A stretch of 64,000 nucleotides of DNA from Variovorax sp. HW608 (GTDB lineage Bacteria > Pseudomonadota > Gammaproteobacteria > Burkholderiales > Burkholderiaceae_C). Positions 10,126 through 17,807 of this stretch are shown here, in pieces (the stretch's first letter is position 1; each line of letters opens with the position of its first letter). The position numbers and the translations under genes were made by a program. The notes under the pieces were generated by a model, which worked only from the letters and a program-made list of their open reading frames with translations, was not told the DNA's origin and ran no database searches. Where the stretch lies: contig NZ_LT607803.1 in the NCBI RefSeq assembly GCF_900090195.1, positions 3,746,229-3,810,228 on the forward strand, given 5' to 3'.

Positions 10126-10559
10126 GCGCAGCGCTGATGCCTGACCGCGCAGCCCCTCCGCTTTCCGTTCCTTCCCACTTCCAAAGTTTTCTGGCCTTCG
10201 ACTTCGGCCAGAAGCGGACGGGTGTCGCGAGCGGCAACCGCCTGCTGAAAACCGCGACGCCGCAGGCCACCATCAAGGCCGAAGGCGACGCCCGCTTCGC
10301 GAAGGTGGAAGCCCGCATCCGCGAGTGGCAACCCGACGCGCTCGTCGTCGGCGTGCCGCGCCATCCCGACGGTGCGCCGCACGACAACACCCGCGCGGCG
10401 CAGCGCTTCGCGCGCCAGTTGCACGGCCGCTTCAAGCTGCCCGTGTACGAGGTCGACGAGCGCTACAGCACCACCGAGGCGCTCGCCTCGGGCGCACGCG
10501 ACGCCGACGCCGCGTCGGCCTGCATCATCCTTGAACAGTTCCTGAGGAGCCTTCCGTGA
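10122..10559 (+). CDS. ruvX: Putative pre-16S rRNA nuclease / Holliday-junction resolvase-like protein RuvX (YqgF)
   Basis: RNase H-fold nuclease family involved in 16S rRNA 5' processing; older annotations call it a Holliday junction resolvase. The 145-residue protein has the first catalytic-Asp strand FLAFDFGQKRTGVA, the middle motif DALVVGVPRHPDG and the end motif YEVDERYSTTEA, all in the expected order. The N-terminus has about 25 extra residues before the core, so the true start could be one of the internal Met codons. The start overlaps yqgE by four bases and the stop overlaps pyrR by four bases (GTGA), so the genes are translationally coupled. Confidence 0.92.
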   Translation: MSAALMPDRAAPPLSVPSHFQSFLAFDFGQKRTGVASGNRLLKTATPQATIKAEGDARFAKVEARIREWQPDALVVGVPRHPDGAPHDNTRAAQRFARQLHGRFKLPVYEVDERYSTTEALASGARDADAASACIILEQFLRSLP

Positions 10560-11050
10560 ACTCCATCCCTGACGCCGAAGCGCTCTACCTCGAGTTGTTG
10601 CGCGGCGTGAAATCCCTGATGCGCGATGACACCCACCTCGTCGGCGTGACCTCCGGCGGCGCCTGGCTGGTCGAGCGGCTGCAGAAAGACCTGGGCCTGG
10701 CCGGTGCGCCCGGCGTGATCTCGTCCGCGATGCACCGCGACGATTTCGCGCGCCGCGGCCTCGCCGCGAGCGCGCAGACTTCGCTGCCCTTCGACGTCGA
10801 AGGCGCCGACGTGCTGCTGCTCGACGACGTGCTCTACACCGGCCGGACGATCCGCGCCGTGCTCAACGAGCTGTTCGACTTCGGCCGTCCGGCGTGCGTG
10901 CGCCTCGCCGTCATGATCGATCGCGGCGGACGCGAGCTGCCGGTGGCCGCGGACTTCGCGGCGCAGAAGCTCGAATTGCCCGCAACCCAGCTGCTCGCGC
11001 TCGCGCGATCGGATTCGGGCGCGTTCAGCTTCAAAGTGGAGGAGACCTGA
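10556..11050 (+). CDS. pyrR: PyrR-type pyrimidine regulator / uracil phosphoribosyltransferase
   Basis: PRTase-fold protein of 164 residues with the PRPP-binding loop VLLLDDVLYTGRTIRAVLNE and the upstream MHRDDFARRG. In Bacillus the protein binds pyr mRNA and also makes UMP from uracil and PRPP. In betaproteobacteria the RNA-binding role is less certain, so the catalytic role is the safer call. The GTG start overlaps the ruvX stop. The stop TGA overlaps the ATG of a 15-codon mini-ORF that leads into pyrB. Its place directly upstream of pyrB and pyrC' supports the assignment. Confidence 0.88.
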   Translation: MNSIPDAEALYLELLRGVKSLMRDDTHLVGVTSGGAWLVERLQKDLGLAGAPGVISSAMHRDDFARRGLAASAQTSLPFDVEGADVLLLDDVLYTGRTIRAVLNELFDFGRPACVRLAVMIDRGGRELPVAADFAAQKLELPATQLLALARSDSGAFSFKVEET

Positions 11051-11097
11051 TGGACCCCCACGCTCATCACTTCGTGTATTCGCGGAGGCCTGATTAA
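11050..11097 (+). CDS. Mini-ORF with HHFVYS core between pyrR and pyrB (copy A of a coding repeat)
   Basis: A 15-residue [18 protein letters not shown], fills exactly the gap between pyrR and pyrB. Its ATG shares one base with the pyrR stop (TGATG) and its stop shares one base with the pyrB start (TAATG). A good ribosome-binding sequence GGAGGAG lies 8 bases upstream. A second one, GGAGG at 11084-11088 inside the ORF, serves pyrB. The stretch CCCAC(G/A)CTCATCACTTCG plus the next seven bases recurs at 48394-48419 between pcaI and pcaJ, with one mismatch. I infer that the peptide is translated and couples the two genes; a leader-peptide role in pyrimidine control is possible but unproven. Confidence 0.55.
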   Translation: MDPHAHHFVYSRRPD

Positions 11098-12059
11098 TGC
11101 TCTACAAGCGAAACCCGCAGCTCAACAAGAACGGCGAGCTGATCCATCTGCTCTCGATCGAGGGCCTGCCCAAGGACATCCTCACCCACATCCTCGACAC
11201 CGCGGCCAACTTCACCAGCGTGAGCGACCGCGAGGTCAAGAAGGTGCCGCTCCTGCGTGGCAAGAGCGTGTTCAACCTGTTCTTCGAGAACTCCACGCGC
11301 ACCCGCACCACCTTCGAGATCGCGGCCAAGCGGCTGTCGGCCGACGTGATCAACCTCGACATCTCGCGCTCGTCGGCGTCCAAGGGCGAATCGCTGCTCG
11401 ACACCATCGCGAACCTGAGCGCGATGGCCGCCGATCTCTTCGTGGTGCGCCACAGCGAATCGGGTGCACCCTACCTGATCGCGCAGCACGTCGCGCCGCA
11501 CGTGCACGTCGTGAATGCGGGCGACGGACGCCATGCGCATCCGACGCAGGGCCTGCTCGACATGTACACGATCCGCCACTACAAGAAGGACTTCGCGAAC
11601 CTCACCGTCGCGATCGTCGGCGACGTGCTGCATTCGCGCGTGGCACGCTCCGACATCCATGCGCTGACCACGCTGGGCTGCGCCGAGGTGCGCGTGGTCG
11701 GCCCGAAGACGCTGGTGCCGGGCGATCTCGCGCAGATGGGCGTGCGCGTGTGCCACACGCTGGAGGAAGGCATCAAGGACTGCGACGTGGTCATCATGCT
11801 GCGCCTGCAGAACGAACGGATGAGCGGCGCGCTGCTGCCGTCCTCGCAGGAATTCTTCAAGACCTACGGCCTCACGCCGGACAAGCTGCAGCTCGCCAAG
11901 CCGGATGCGATCGTCATGCATCCGGGGCCGATCAACCGCGGCGTGGAGATCGACTCCGCCGTGGTCGATGGACGGCAGAGCGTGATCCTGCCGCAGGTCA
12001 CTTTCGGCATCGCGGTGCGCATGGCCGTGATGAGCATCGTCGCAGGGAACGAGTCATGA
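11097..12059 (+). CDS. pyrB: Aspartate carbamoyltransferase catalytic subunit
   Basis: Catalyses carbamoyl phosphate + L-aspartate to carbamoyl aspartate, the committed step of pyrimidine synthesis. The 320-residue protein has the carbamoyl-phosphate loop [13 protein letters not shown], the aspartate-side motif HPTQGLLD, the 80s-loop stretch [11 protein letters not shown], and [10 protein letters not shown] near the C-terminus. No pyrI regulatory subunit is present. The following pyrC' encodes a dihydroorotase lacking its metal-binding histidines. This is the gene set of the class A ATCases of pseudomonads, in which the inactive dihydroorotase is needed for assembly. The stop overlaps pyrC' by four bases (ATGA). 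Confidence 0.96.
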   Translation: MLYKRNPQLNKNGELIHLLSIEGLPKDILTHILDTAANFTSVSDREVKKVPLLRGKSVFNLFFENSTRTRTTFEIAAKRLSADVINLDISRSSASKGESLLDTIANLSAMAADLFVVRHSESGAPYLIAQHVAPHVHVVNAGDGRHAHPTQGLLDMYTIRHYKKDFANLTVAIVGDVLHSRVARSDIHALTTLGCAEVRVVGPKTLVPGDLAQMGVRVCHTLEEGIKDCDVVIMLRLQNERMSGALLPSSQEFFKTYGLTPDKLQLAKPDAIVMHPGPINRGVEIDSAVVDGRQSVILPQVTFGIAVRMAVMSIVAGNES

Positions 12060-13336
12060 GCAGCAGCACAGTCCTGATCACCAACGGGCGCGTCGTCGAC
12101 CCGGCATCCAGGCTCGATCGACAGGCCGACGTGGCGATCGCCGACGGAAAGATCGTCGCGATCGGCAACGTCGGCAGCGACTTCCGCGCGGACCGCACAC
12201 TCGATGCGCAGGGCTGCCTCGTCGTGCCGGGGCTCGTCGATCTCTCGGCGCGGCTGCGCGAGCCCGGCTACGAGCACGAGCGCATGCTCGAAAGCGAAAT
12301 GGCCGCGGCCGTGGCCGGCGGCGTCACGAGCCTCGTGTGCCCGCCCGACACCGACCCGGTGCTCGACGAGCCGGGCCTCGTCGAGATGCTCAAGTTCCGC
12401 GCCGAGAAGCTCCAGCGCGCGCGCCTGTTTCCGCAAGGCGCGTTGACGCGCGCTCTGGCGGGCGAGGTGCTGACCGAAATGGCCGAGCTGACCGAGGCCG
12501 GCTGCGTGGCCTTCGGGCAGGCCGATGTTCCGCTCGGCAACACGCAGGTGCTGCAACGTGCGCTGCAGTACGCGAGCACCTTCGGCTACGCCGTGTGGCT
12601 GCGCCCCCAGGATCGCGACCTGGGCAAGGGCGTGGCGGCGAGCGGTCCGCTCGCGACGCGCCTCGGCCTCGCCGGCGTGCCGGCGGCGGCGGAGACGATC
12701 GCCATCTTCACCATCGTCGAGCTCATGCGCGCGACCGGTGCGCGCGTGCATCTGTGCCGGCTCTCGAGCGCGGCCGGCGTGGCGCAGGTGCGCGCCGCCA
12801 AGGCGGAAGGGCTGCCGCTGACCTGCGACGTCAGCATCAACTCGCTGCACCTGGTCGATACCGACATCGGCTATTTCGACAGCCGCGCACGGCTCAGTCC
12901 TCCATTGCGGCAGCAGCGCGACCGCGATGCGCTCTCGGCCGCGCTGGCCGACGGCACCATCGATGCACTGGTGTCCGACCACACACCGGTCGAAGCCGAT
13001 GCCAAGACGCTGCCCTTCGCTGAAAGCGAAGCGGGCGCGACCGGTCTCGAACTGCTGTTGCCGCTCGCGCTGCAATGGGGCGAGCACAGCGGCGCCGGCC
13101 TGATGCGCGCGATCGAGGTGGTCACCGCCGCGCCTGCCGGCCTGATCGGCACCGACGGTATCGGCCGCCTGGCGCAAGGCGGTGCGGCGGACCTGTGCGT
13201 GGTCGACCCGGCGCACGAGTGGCAGGTCACGCCCGAAGCGCTCAAGAGCCAGGGCAAGCACACCCCCTTCGGCGGCTATGCGCTGCACGGCCGCGCGCGC
13301 TTCACGCTGGTCGGCGGCCGTGTCGTCCACGACTGA
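12056..13336 (+). CDS. pyrC': Non-catalytic dihydroorotase-like subunit PyrC' (PyrX)
   Basis: Amidohydrolase-fold protein of 426 residues, clearly related to dihydroorotase ([35 protein letters not shown]). The metal site is broken: active enzymes carry Asp-x-His-x-His before REPG, but here it reads D62-L-S64-A-R66, so both histidines are gone. The segment that normally binds the second metal reads [15 protein letters not shown]. In Pseudomonas, such inactive PyrC' subunits hold the ATCase dodecamer together, and I infer the same here because the gene overlaps pyrB by four bases. A catalytic pyrC should lie elsewhere in the genome. Confidence 0.9.
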   Translation: MSSSTVLITNGRVVDPASRLDRQADVAIADGKIVAIGNVGSDFRADRTLDAQGCLVVPGLVDLSARLREPGYEHERMLESEMAAAVAGGVTSLVCPPDTDPVLDEPGLVEMLKFRAEKLQRARLFPQGALTRALAGEVLTEMAELTEAGCVAFGQADVPLGNTQVLQRALQYASTFGYAVWLRPQDRDLGKGVAASGPLATRLGLAGVPAAAETIAIFTIVELMRATGARVHLCRLSSAAGVAQVRAAKAEGLPLTCDVSINSLHLVDTDIGYFDSRARLSPPLRQQRDRDALSAALADGTIDALVSDHTPVEADAKTLPFAESEAGATGLELLLPLALQWGEHSGAGLMRAIEVVTAAPAGLIGTDGIGRLAQGGAADLCVVDPAHEWQVTPEALKSQGKHTPFGGYALHGRARFTLVGGRVVHD

Positions 13337-13364
13337 ACCACGACTGAAAGAGCCAGCTCGCCCG

Positions 13365-14108
13365 ATGCACGCACTCTCCGCCAGCCTGAAGCTGCTGCGC
13401 GCCATCGCGCATATCTCCCGGGGCTGGTGGATCATCCGCACGAGGTTTCCGGCGCTTTCGGTTGCCGAGCGCCAGGCGCACGTGCAGCGCTGGGCCGAGC
13501 GCATGCTCAACCTCTTGGGCATCCGGCTCAGCGTGCAGGGCACGCCGCCGGCGCACGGGCCGGTGCTGCTGATCTGCAACCACCTGTCGTGGCTGGACAT
13601 CCTCACCATTCACGCGGCGCGGCATGTGCGCTTCGTGTCGAAGTCCAATGTGCGGCACTGGCCGGTGATCGGCACGCTGTCGGACGGTGCCGGCTCGCTC
13701 TACATCGAGCGCGAGCGGCGGCGCGACGCGATGCGGGTGGTGCACCACATGGCGGAAGCGCTGCAGGACGGCGATGTGATCGCGGTCTTCCCCGAAGGCA
13801 CGACCAGCGATGGCCACACCTTGTTGCCGTTCCATGCCAATTTGCTGCAGGCGGCGATTTCCTGCGGCGCCCCGGTGCAGCCGGCCGCGCTGCGCTTTGC
13901 CGATGCGGAGTCCGGCGAGACGAGCTACGCGCCGCGCTACATCGGCGAGGACAACCTGCTCTCGTCCGTCTGGAACACGCTGAAGGCGCCGCCGCTGCTC
14001 GCGATCGTGCGCTTCGGCGAGCCCCAGTCCTCGCATGGCCGAGAACGGCGCGCCTGGGCCAAGAGCCTGCACGACGACGTCCAGGAACTGCGCCGCGAGC
14101 TGAAGTAG
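13365..14108 (+). CDS. 1-acyl-sn-glycerol-3-phosphate acyltransferase family protein (PlsC-like)
   Basis: Acyltransferase of 247 residues. Block I NHLSWLD (the NHx4D catalytic motif) and block III FPEGTTSDG are both intact, with the lysine/phosphate region LYIERERRRDAM between them. The family makes phosphatidic acid from lysophosphatidate or acylates lipid-like substrates. It is probably an inner-membrane-associated protein; hydrophobic stretches flank block I. It follows pyrC' by 28 bases and is likely the last gene of the yqgE-pyr operon. Which acyl acceptor it uses cannot be read from the sequence. The ATG at 13365 follows a CCACGACTGAA duplication across the pyrC' stop. Confidence 0.85.
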   Translation: MHALSASLKLLRAIAHISRGWWIIRTRFPALSVAERQAHVQRWAERMLNLLGIRLSVQGTPPAHGPVLLICNHLSWLDILTIHAARHVRFVSKSNVRHWPVIGTLSDGAGSLYIERERRRDAMRVVHHMAEALQDGDVIAVFPEGTTSDGHTLLPFHANLLQAAISCGAPVQPAALRFADAESGETSYAPRYIGEDNLLSSVWNTLKAPPLLAIVRFGEPQSSHGRERRAWAKSLHDDVQELRRELK

Positions 14109-14127
14109 GCACGCGCTCGGTGCACCC

Positions 14128-14153
14128 AAAAAACAGCGCCCCGGGGGGCGCTG
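14128..14153 (-). terminator. Rho-independent terminator downstream of the NMNAT-Nudix gene
   Basis: Inverted repeat CAGCGCCCC / GGGGCGCTG at 14134-14153 with a two-base loop. On the minus strand it is followed by six T (14133 down to 14128). It would end transcripts that come from the minus-strand gene at 14307-15377. On the plus strand there is no T run behind the stem, so it is unlikely to stop the pyr operon. Confidence 0.75.
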
Positions 14154-14306
14154 TAGAACGGCGCAGGGAAGCGCCGGGAGGAGGAATCGTCGCTCAGTGG
14201 ATATTGCCCTTCATCGGCAAGAGTTCGGTATGCGTTTGAAAACAAGATAGGCGCTGCTCGTCGCGCCCGCTGCCGGAGAAGACTGGGGGACGGCGTCGGC
14301 GGGTGC

Positions 14307-15377
14307 CTACAGGGCGGCCTGGCGCGGCAGCAGCACGAGGTAGTGGTCGAGCATCTGGAAATGGTCGTCCAGAAAGCGATCCTCGCTCGCACAGAGCTGG
14401 TCGATCGGCGTCCAGCTCGCCGCCGCGGCATCGTCGTCCGCGCGGATCGGCGGCGGTTCGCGATCGCCCAGATCGAAGAAGAAGCCGTGCGTGATGGTGC
14501 GGCCGCGCTGGCTCCGGTCGGGGCGGTCGAACACGTCGTTACCTTTGAGGCAGGCTTGTAGCATCGCGTGCGGCACCGCGAGGTGCGTTTCCTCGTCGAG
14601 TTCGCGCAGGGCCGCCTGAAAAGTGCTTTCGCGCTGCTCCAGGAATCCGCCCGGCACCGCGAGCAGGCCCTTGCCGGGCGAGTGGCCGCGCTGGATCAGC
14701 AGCACCCTGTCGCGGCACTTCACCACGCAGTCGACGGTGACCAGGATCGGCGGATAGGGCGCGACGGACCACGCGATGTCGTACTCGCGCAGGATGGCCG
14801 CTTCCTGCCGCAAGGCCTCGAAGGAGGGGCGGGCGCTCCATTCGCGCAGGAAGCGGACGGTGCTCGCCGGCACCTCGCCGGAAATGCCGGCCAGCCCTTT
14901 CTCGGGGTGCTCGAACACGGCGCCGCGCAGGGCGCTCGCGCGCCGGATGGGCGTCTCTTCGGCCAGGTGCAGCGTCCAGTCCGGAAAGGCACGCAGGTAA
15001 TCGCGCGTCGGATCGCGAAAGTGGCCGACCAGCACCGTCGATGCGGGGGGTGCCGCGTGGTGCTCCGCCAGGACCTGCGCGACCGCGCCGCGCACCGCGG
15101 CCACCCAGCGCGCCTCGTCGAAGTGATCGCGCACCGGTACGCAGAGGATGCGCGCGCGTTCGGATTCAGGGGCCGCGTCGCGCATCATGCGTGCGCACTC
15201 CTGCCAGTCGAAAGGCACTTTCGGCGAGCGCGCACCGAACGCCGAGCCGATCACGACGACGATGCGCGGCGCCAGATCGAGCGCCTGCGTGAGGAGCGAG
15301 AGATGACCGTTGTGAAAAGGCTGAAAGCGGCCGATGAGGACCGCGAGATCGTGAGGGCGGGAAATGGAAGCGGTCAT
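14307..15377 (-). CDS. Bifunctional nicotinamide-nucleotide adenylyltransferase / Nudix hydrolase
   Basis: A 356-residue fusion. The N-terminal half is an NMN adenylyltransferase of the NadM type (VLIGRFQPFHNGHLSLL, with the HxGH nucleotidyl-transfer motif, and GSAFGARSPKVPF). The C-terminal half is a Nudix domain with the box GGFLEQRES...RELDEETHL, in which the usual Gly of the box is His. Such fusions act in NAD synthesis/salvage and in cleaving ADP-ribose or related compounds. The ATG at 15377 is chosen because it starts about 12 residues before the first conserved strand; the longer reading frame upstream lacks family sequence. It lies on its own, facing the pyr operon. Confidence 0.9.
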   Translation of the reverse strand: MTASISRPHDLAVLIGRFQPFHNGHLSLLTQALDLAPRIVVVIGSAFGARSPKVPFDWQECARMMRDAAPESERARILCVPVRDHFDEARWVAAVRGAVAQVLAEHHAAPPASTVLVGHFRDPTRDYLRAFPDWTLHLAEETPIRRASALRGAVFEHPEKGLAGISGEVPASTVRFLREWSARPSFEALRQEAAILREYDIAWSVAPYPPILVTVDCVVKCRDRVLLIQRGHSPGKGLLAVPGGFLEQRESTFQAALRELDEETHLAVPHAMLQACLKGNDVFDRPDRSQRGRTITHGFFFDLGDREPPPIRADDDAAAASWTPIDQLCASEDRFLDDHFQMLDHYLVLLPRQAAL

Positions 15378-15459
15378 GAGGATGCCAAGCATAGGCGCTC
15401 GGCCCATGCCAGTCCCGTGCCGGCCATCGGATGCGCGTCCCCGGCGCCGCCGTGCCGCG

Positions 15460-15999
15460 TCAGGAACGTTTCGCGAGCATCGCGCCCAGCGCGAAGACTG
15501 AGTTCGGCGCATTGACCGGTTGGGGCTTGACGCGCGTCGTAGGGAGCGGCAGGCGCCGCGCGCTGCGTTCGCGTTCGACCTCGACGCCGCGCGCGATCTG
15601 CTCGTCCACCAGGCTCTGCAGCGTGACGGTGTCGAGGAATTCCAGCGCGCGCCGGCTGACCGAGGCCCACAGCTCGTCGGTGGCGTGGCGGTTCACCGCA
15701 CCCGGGAGCGCGGGTTGCAGGGGCCGGGTCTTTTCCTGGCCGTCGCCGTCGATCGCCTGGATGATGTTCGCCACGGTGATCTCGGCGGGCTTGCGGCTGA
15801 GCGAATAGCCACCGCCCGGGCCGCGCGTGGATTCGACCAGATCGTGGCGGCGCAGCCTGGCGAAGAGCTGTTCGAGATGCGACAGCGAAATCCGCTGGCG
15901 CCGGCTGATGGAGCCCAGGTTGACGGGCCCTGCCGAGCCCTGCAGCGCCACGTCGATCATGGCCGTGACGGCAAAACGGCCTTTGGTGGTGAGACGCAT
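15460..15999 (-). CDS. Rrf2/IscR-family transcriptional regulator without cluster cysteines
   Basis: Winged-helix regulator of 179 residues, beginning MRLTTKGRFAVTAMIDVA as IscR does, with the DNA-recognition region ISLSHLEQLFARLRRHDLVESTRGPGGGYSL intact. In IscR, three Cys and one His hold a [2Fe-2S] cluster in the loop before the last helix. Here that loop (QEKTRPLQPALPGAVNRHATDELW) has no cysteine, and I see none in the whole protein. The C-terminus has an extra tail of about 35 residues. No iscS/iscU/iscA genes are adjacent. It is best called an IscR-like Rrf2 regulator that cannot bind the cluster in the known way. Confidence 0.82.
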   Translation of the reverse strand: MRLTTKGRFAVTAMIDVALQGSAGPVNLGSISRRQRISLSHLEQLFARLRRHDLVESTRGPGGGYSLSRKPAEITVANIIQAIDGDGQEKTRPLQPALPGAVNRHATDELWASVSRRALEFLDTVTLQSLVDEQIARGVEVERERSARRLPLPTTRVKPQPVNAPNSVFALGAMLAKRS

Positions 16000-16132
16000 C
16001 GTTGATTCCTTCCTACTTGTTCCTGACGGGGTCGGCGGTCGGTCGCCGGATCGATCGCATCGCGCGCGCCGGCGCCGCGATGCAGGGGCTCGCATCGAGA
16101 AGACGAAGGCCCAAGGCCTTCGAGCTTGCGAG

Positions 16133-16489
16133 CTAGACGAGGAAGACGCTGCCGCGAGGCGGCCGCTTGGGCCGCTCGAGCGGGGGCAGGGGCGCGCCGA
16201 GCGGTGTCAGGCGGGGTGGCCACACCGCGGCGACCGCCGGGACGAGGAGCGGGCGAATGCCCGTGAGGAATTCGTTGAAGTCCCCGGGTTCGTCGAGATC
16301 CGCGACCTCGTCGCTCGTGTCCGCCGAGGATGCATCGTCGGCCGGGGCCTTGTCTTGCTGGATCGATGCCACCGTCGCCTTGCAGTCGTCCGCAGGGTGG
16401 ACTTCGCCCGTCCTGGCTTGCGCGGCGGCAGCGAAGCCGAAGCAGCAAAGCACGAAAGCGATGAAAGAGGCGATGAGCCAGCGGGGCAT
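16133..16489 (-). CDS. Hypothetical exported small protein
   Basis: 118 residues. The N-terminus MPRWLIASFIAFVLCCFGFAAAAQA is a clear Sec signal peptide with a probable cleavage after AQA. The mature part has an acidic segment (about 45-72, rich in Asp/Ser/Ala) and a Pro-rich, basic end. I recognise no family. Codon use and GC are like the neighbours. It is alone between the IscR-like gene and the DUF72 gene, both also on the minus strand. Confidence 0.55.
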   Translation of the reverse strand: MPRWLIASFIAFVLCCFGFAAAAQARTGEVHPADDCKATVASIQQDKAPADDASSADTSDEVADLDEPGDFNEFLTGIRPLLVPAVAAVWPPRLTPLGAPLPPLERPKRPPRGSVFLV

Positions 16490-16785
16490 GAGCCCCGGAT
16501 TCTAGCCGCGCCTCCAGGTCGGGGCCGCCGCCGGGCGATTGCCTAATTCGTGGGCATCGTGTTCGGAGCCGCTCCAGAGGTCGATCCGATGCGAATCCAG
16601 TGCTGTTGTCCCCAAGCTTGTCCCCAGAGGAGAGGGAAAACCCAGGGCATTGGGGTTCGAGCGGACAAAAAGAAACCCGCCGAAGCGGGTTGAAACAGCC
16701 GGATGGTGGAGGGAGTGGAGGGGTCTGTGAAGACTTCCGGCTGCAGGACGGAGTTTGCGGGCCCATCTGGGAGAAATCTCGGAGT
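16490..16785. other. Intergenic stretch between small exported protein and DUF72 gene
   Basis: About 296 bases without a convincing gene. The right half holds the terminator of the DUF72 gene (16665-16691). The left half must hold the promoter of the small exported protein; no convincing -35/-10 pair was found. Confidence 0.5.
16665..16691 (-). terminator. Terminator of the DUF72 gene; inverted copy of the intron target terminator
   Basis: Stem AACCCGC / GCGGGTT with loop CGAA at 16674-16691, followed on the minus strand by a T-rich tail (reverse of ACAAAAAGAAA). The same stem, loop and tail, plus the preceding CGGCTGTTT, occurs in opposite orientation at 17771-17807, immediately before the group II intron. 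This copy lacks an intron. Confidence 0.85.
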
Positions 16786-17679
16786 TCAGCCATGCGCCAG
16801 CAGCATCTTCAGGAAGGTGATGCCATTGCGCTGGCCTTTGTCCTCGTCGCAGTTGTTGAAGATGACGTGCTTGTTGCGCACCTTGTAGGCGATGCGCACC
16901 AGTTCGGCCGCGAGCTCTCCGAGTTCACGATCGGGGTAGTCATAGTCGAAGCGTTCGGCCGCGGTCTGCGCCGGCGCGTTGTAGGCCTCCATGTTCCGGC
17001 CATGCAGCCGCAGCAGCAGGTAGTCCGGATGCGTGGTCTCCCAGACGGCCGGAACGCTGTTGTCCGCGCCCTGGGGGCCATCGACGATGGTGTGCACCAG
17101 GCCATGCTCCCGCAGGAAGGCCAGGGTGCTCGCGATGCGCGCCGGACCCTCCCACCACGACCTGTGCCGGAACTCGATGCTCAGGGTGCAGTTGGGCATC
17201 CATGCGATGCAACGTTCGATATGCGCCATCGCTTCCCGGCTGAACTTCAGCCGCGGGGGAAACTGGAAGTGGACCAGCCCCAGCTTGCCCGCCAGCCGCA
17301 GCGGCTCAAGGGCTTCGACGAAGCGCTTCCAGAGCTCGGCCCGGATGTCTTCCGGCACGTCCTTGTAGTAGAGCTTCCGGTCCACCCCAAGCGCCTGCTG
17401 CAGGTCCTTGTGCATCACCCGCGTCTCGGTGAAGTGTCCGGTGAACAGGCGAAAGGCCTTGATGTTGAAGACGAAGTGATCGGGCGTGCGCAGGGCCCAT
17501 TGCTGCGCCGTCATCGGCGTCGGGATGGCGTAGTAGCTGCTGTCGACCTCGACCAGCGGGAAGACCGACGCGTAGTAGCGCAGGCGCGCTTCGGGCGTCC
17601 TGCAGGCCGGAGGGTAGAAGCGCCCGCACTCGATCAGCGTCTTGTCAGTCCACGAGGCGGTGCCGACGAGGAAACTCAT
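16786..17679 (-). CDS. DUF72 domain-containing protein (YecE-like)
   Basis: 297-residue protein of the DUF72 family, a TIM-barrel-like fold of unknown activity. Family signs are GTASWTDKTLIECGRFYP at the N-terminus, the FPLVEVDSSYYAIP segment, LVHFQFPPRLKFS, SIEFRHRSWW, LLLRLHGRN and the terminal FNNCDEDKGQRNG. Length and start fit the family. It stands alone between two inverted copies of one terminator. The group IIC intron lies in its upstream region but is transcribed in the opposite direction. Confidence 0.88.
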   Translation of the reverse strand: MSFLVGTASWTDKTLIECGRFYPPACRTPEARLRYYASVFPLVEVDSSYYAIPTPMTAQQWALRTPDHFVFNIKAFRLFTGHFTETRVMHKDLQQALGVDRKLYYKDVPEDIRAELWKRFVEALEPLRLAGKLGLVHFQFPPRLKFSREAMAHIERCIAWMPNCTLSIEFRHRSWWEGPARIASTLAFLREHGLVHTIVDGPQGADNSVPAVWETTHPDYLLLRLHGRNMEAYNAPAQTAAERFDYDYPDRELGELAAELVRIAYKVRNKHVIFNNCDEDKGQRNGITFLKMLLAHG

Positions 17680-17770
17680 CCCGGCATGCTAGCGGCGGGG
17701 AGCGCCAGAGGGAACTCAGGCCCCGGTCAGGCCCGTCTGCGATGCTCGGCAATGACAGCCTTCCATGTCT

Positions 17771-17807
17771 CGGCTGTTTTGAACCCGCTTCGGCGGGTTT
17801 TCTTTTT
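17771..17807 (+). terminator. Plus-strand terminator that forms the 5' exon of the group IIC intron
   Basis: Stem AACCCGC (17782-17788), loop TTCG, stem GCGGGTT (17793-17799), then a T-rich tail ending at 17807. The intron begins at the next base. Group IIC introns are known to insert just behind such terminator hairpins, so this is the target site. No plus-strand gene directly upstream needs this terminator, which suggests that it was carried along or works on a longer transcript. Confidence 0.82.

Noticed and set aside
14134..14153. Hairpin as terminator of the pyr/plsC operon
   Set aside because: No T run follows on the plus strand; the A run on its left fits termination of the minus-strand NMNAT-Nudix gene instead.
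16665..17807. Inverted terminator pair as ends of a transposon carrying DUF72
   Set aside because: The repeats are ordinary terminators with T tails, there is no transposase between them and no target duplication is seen.
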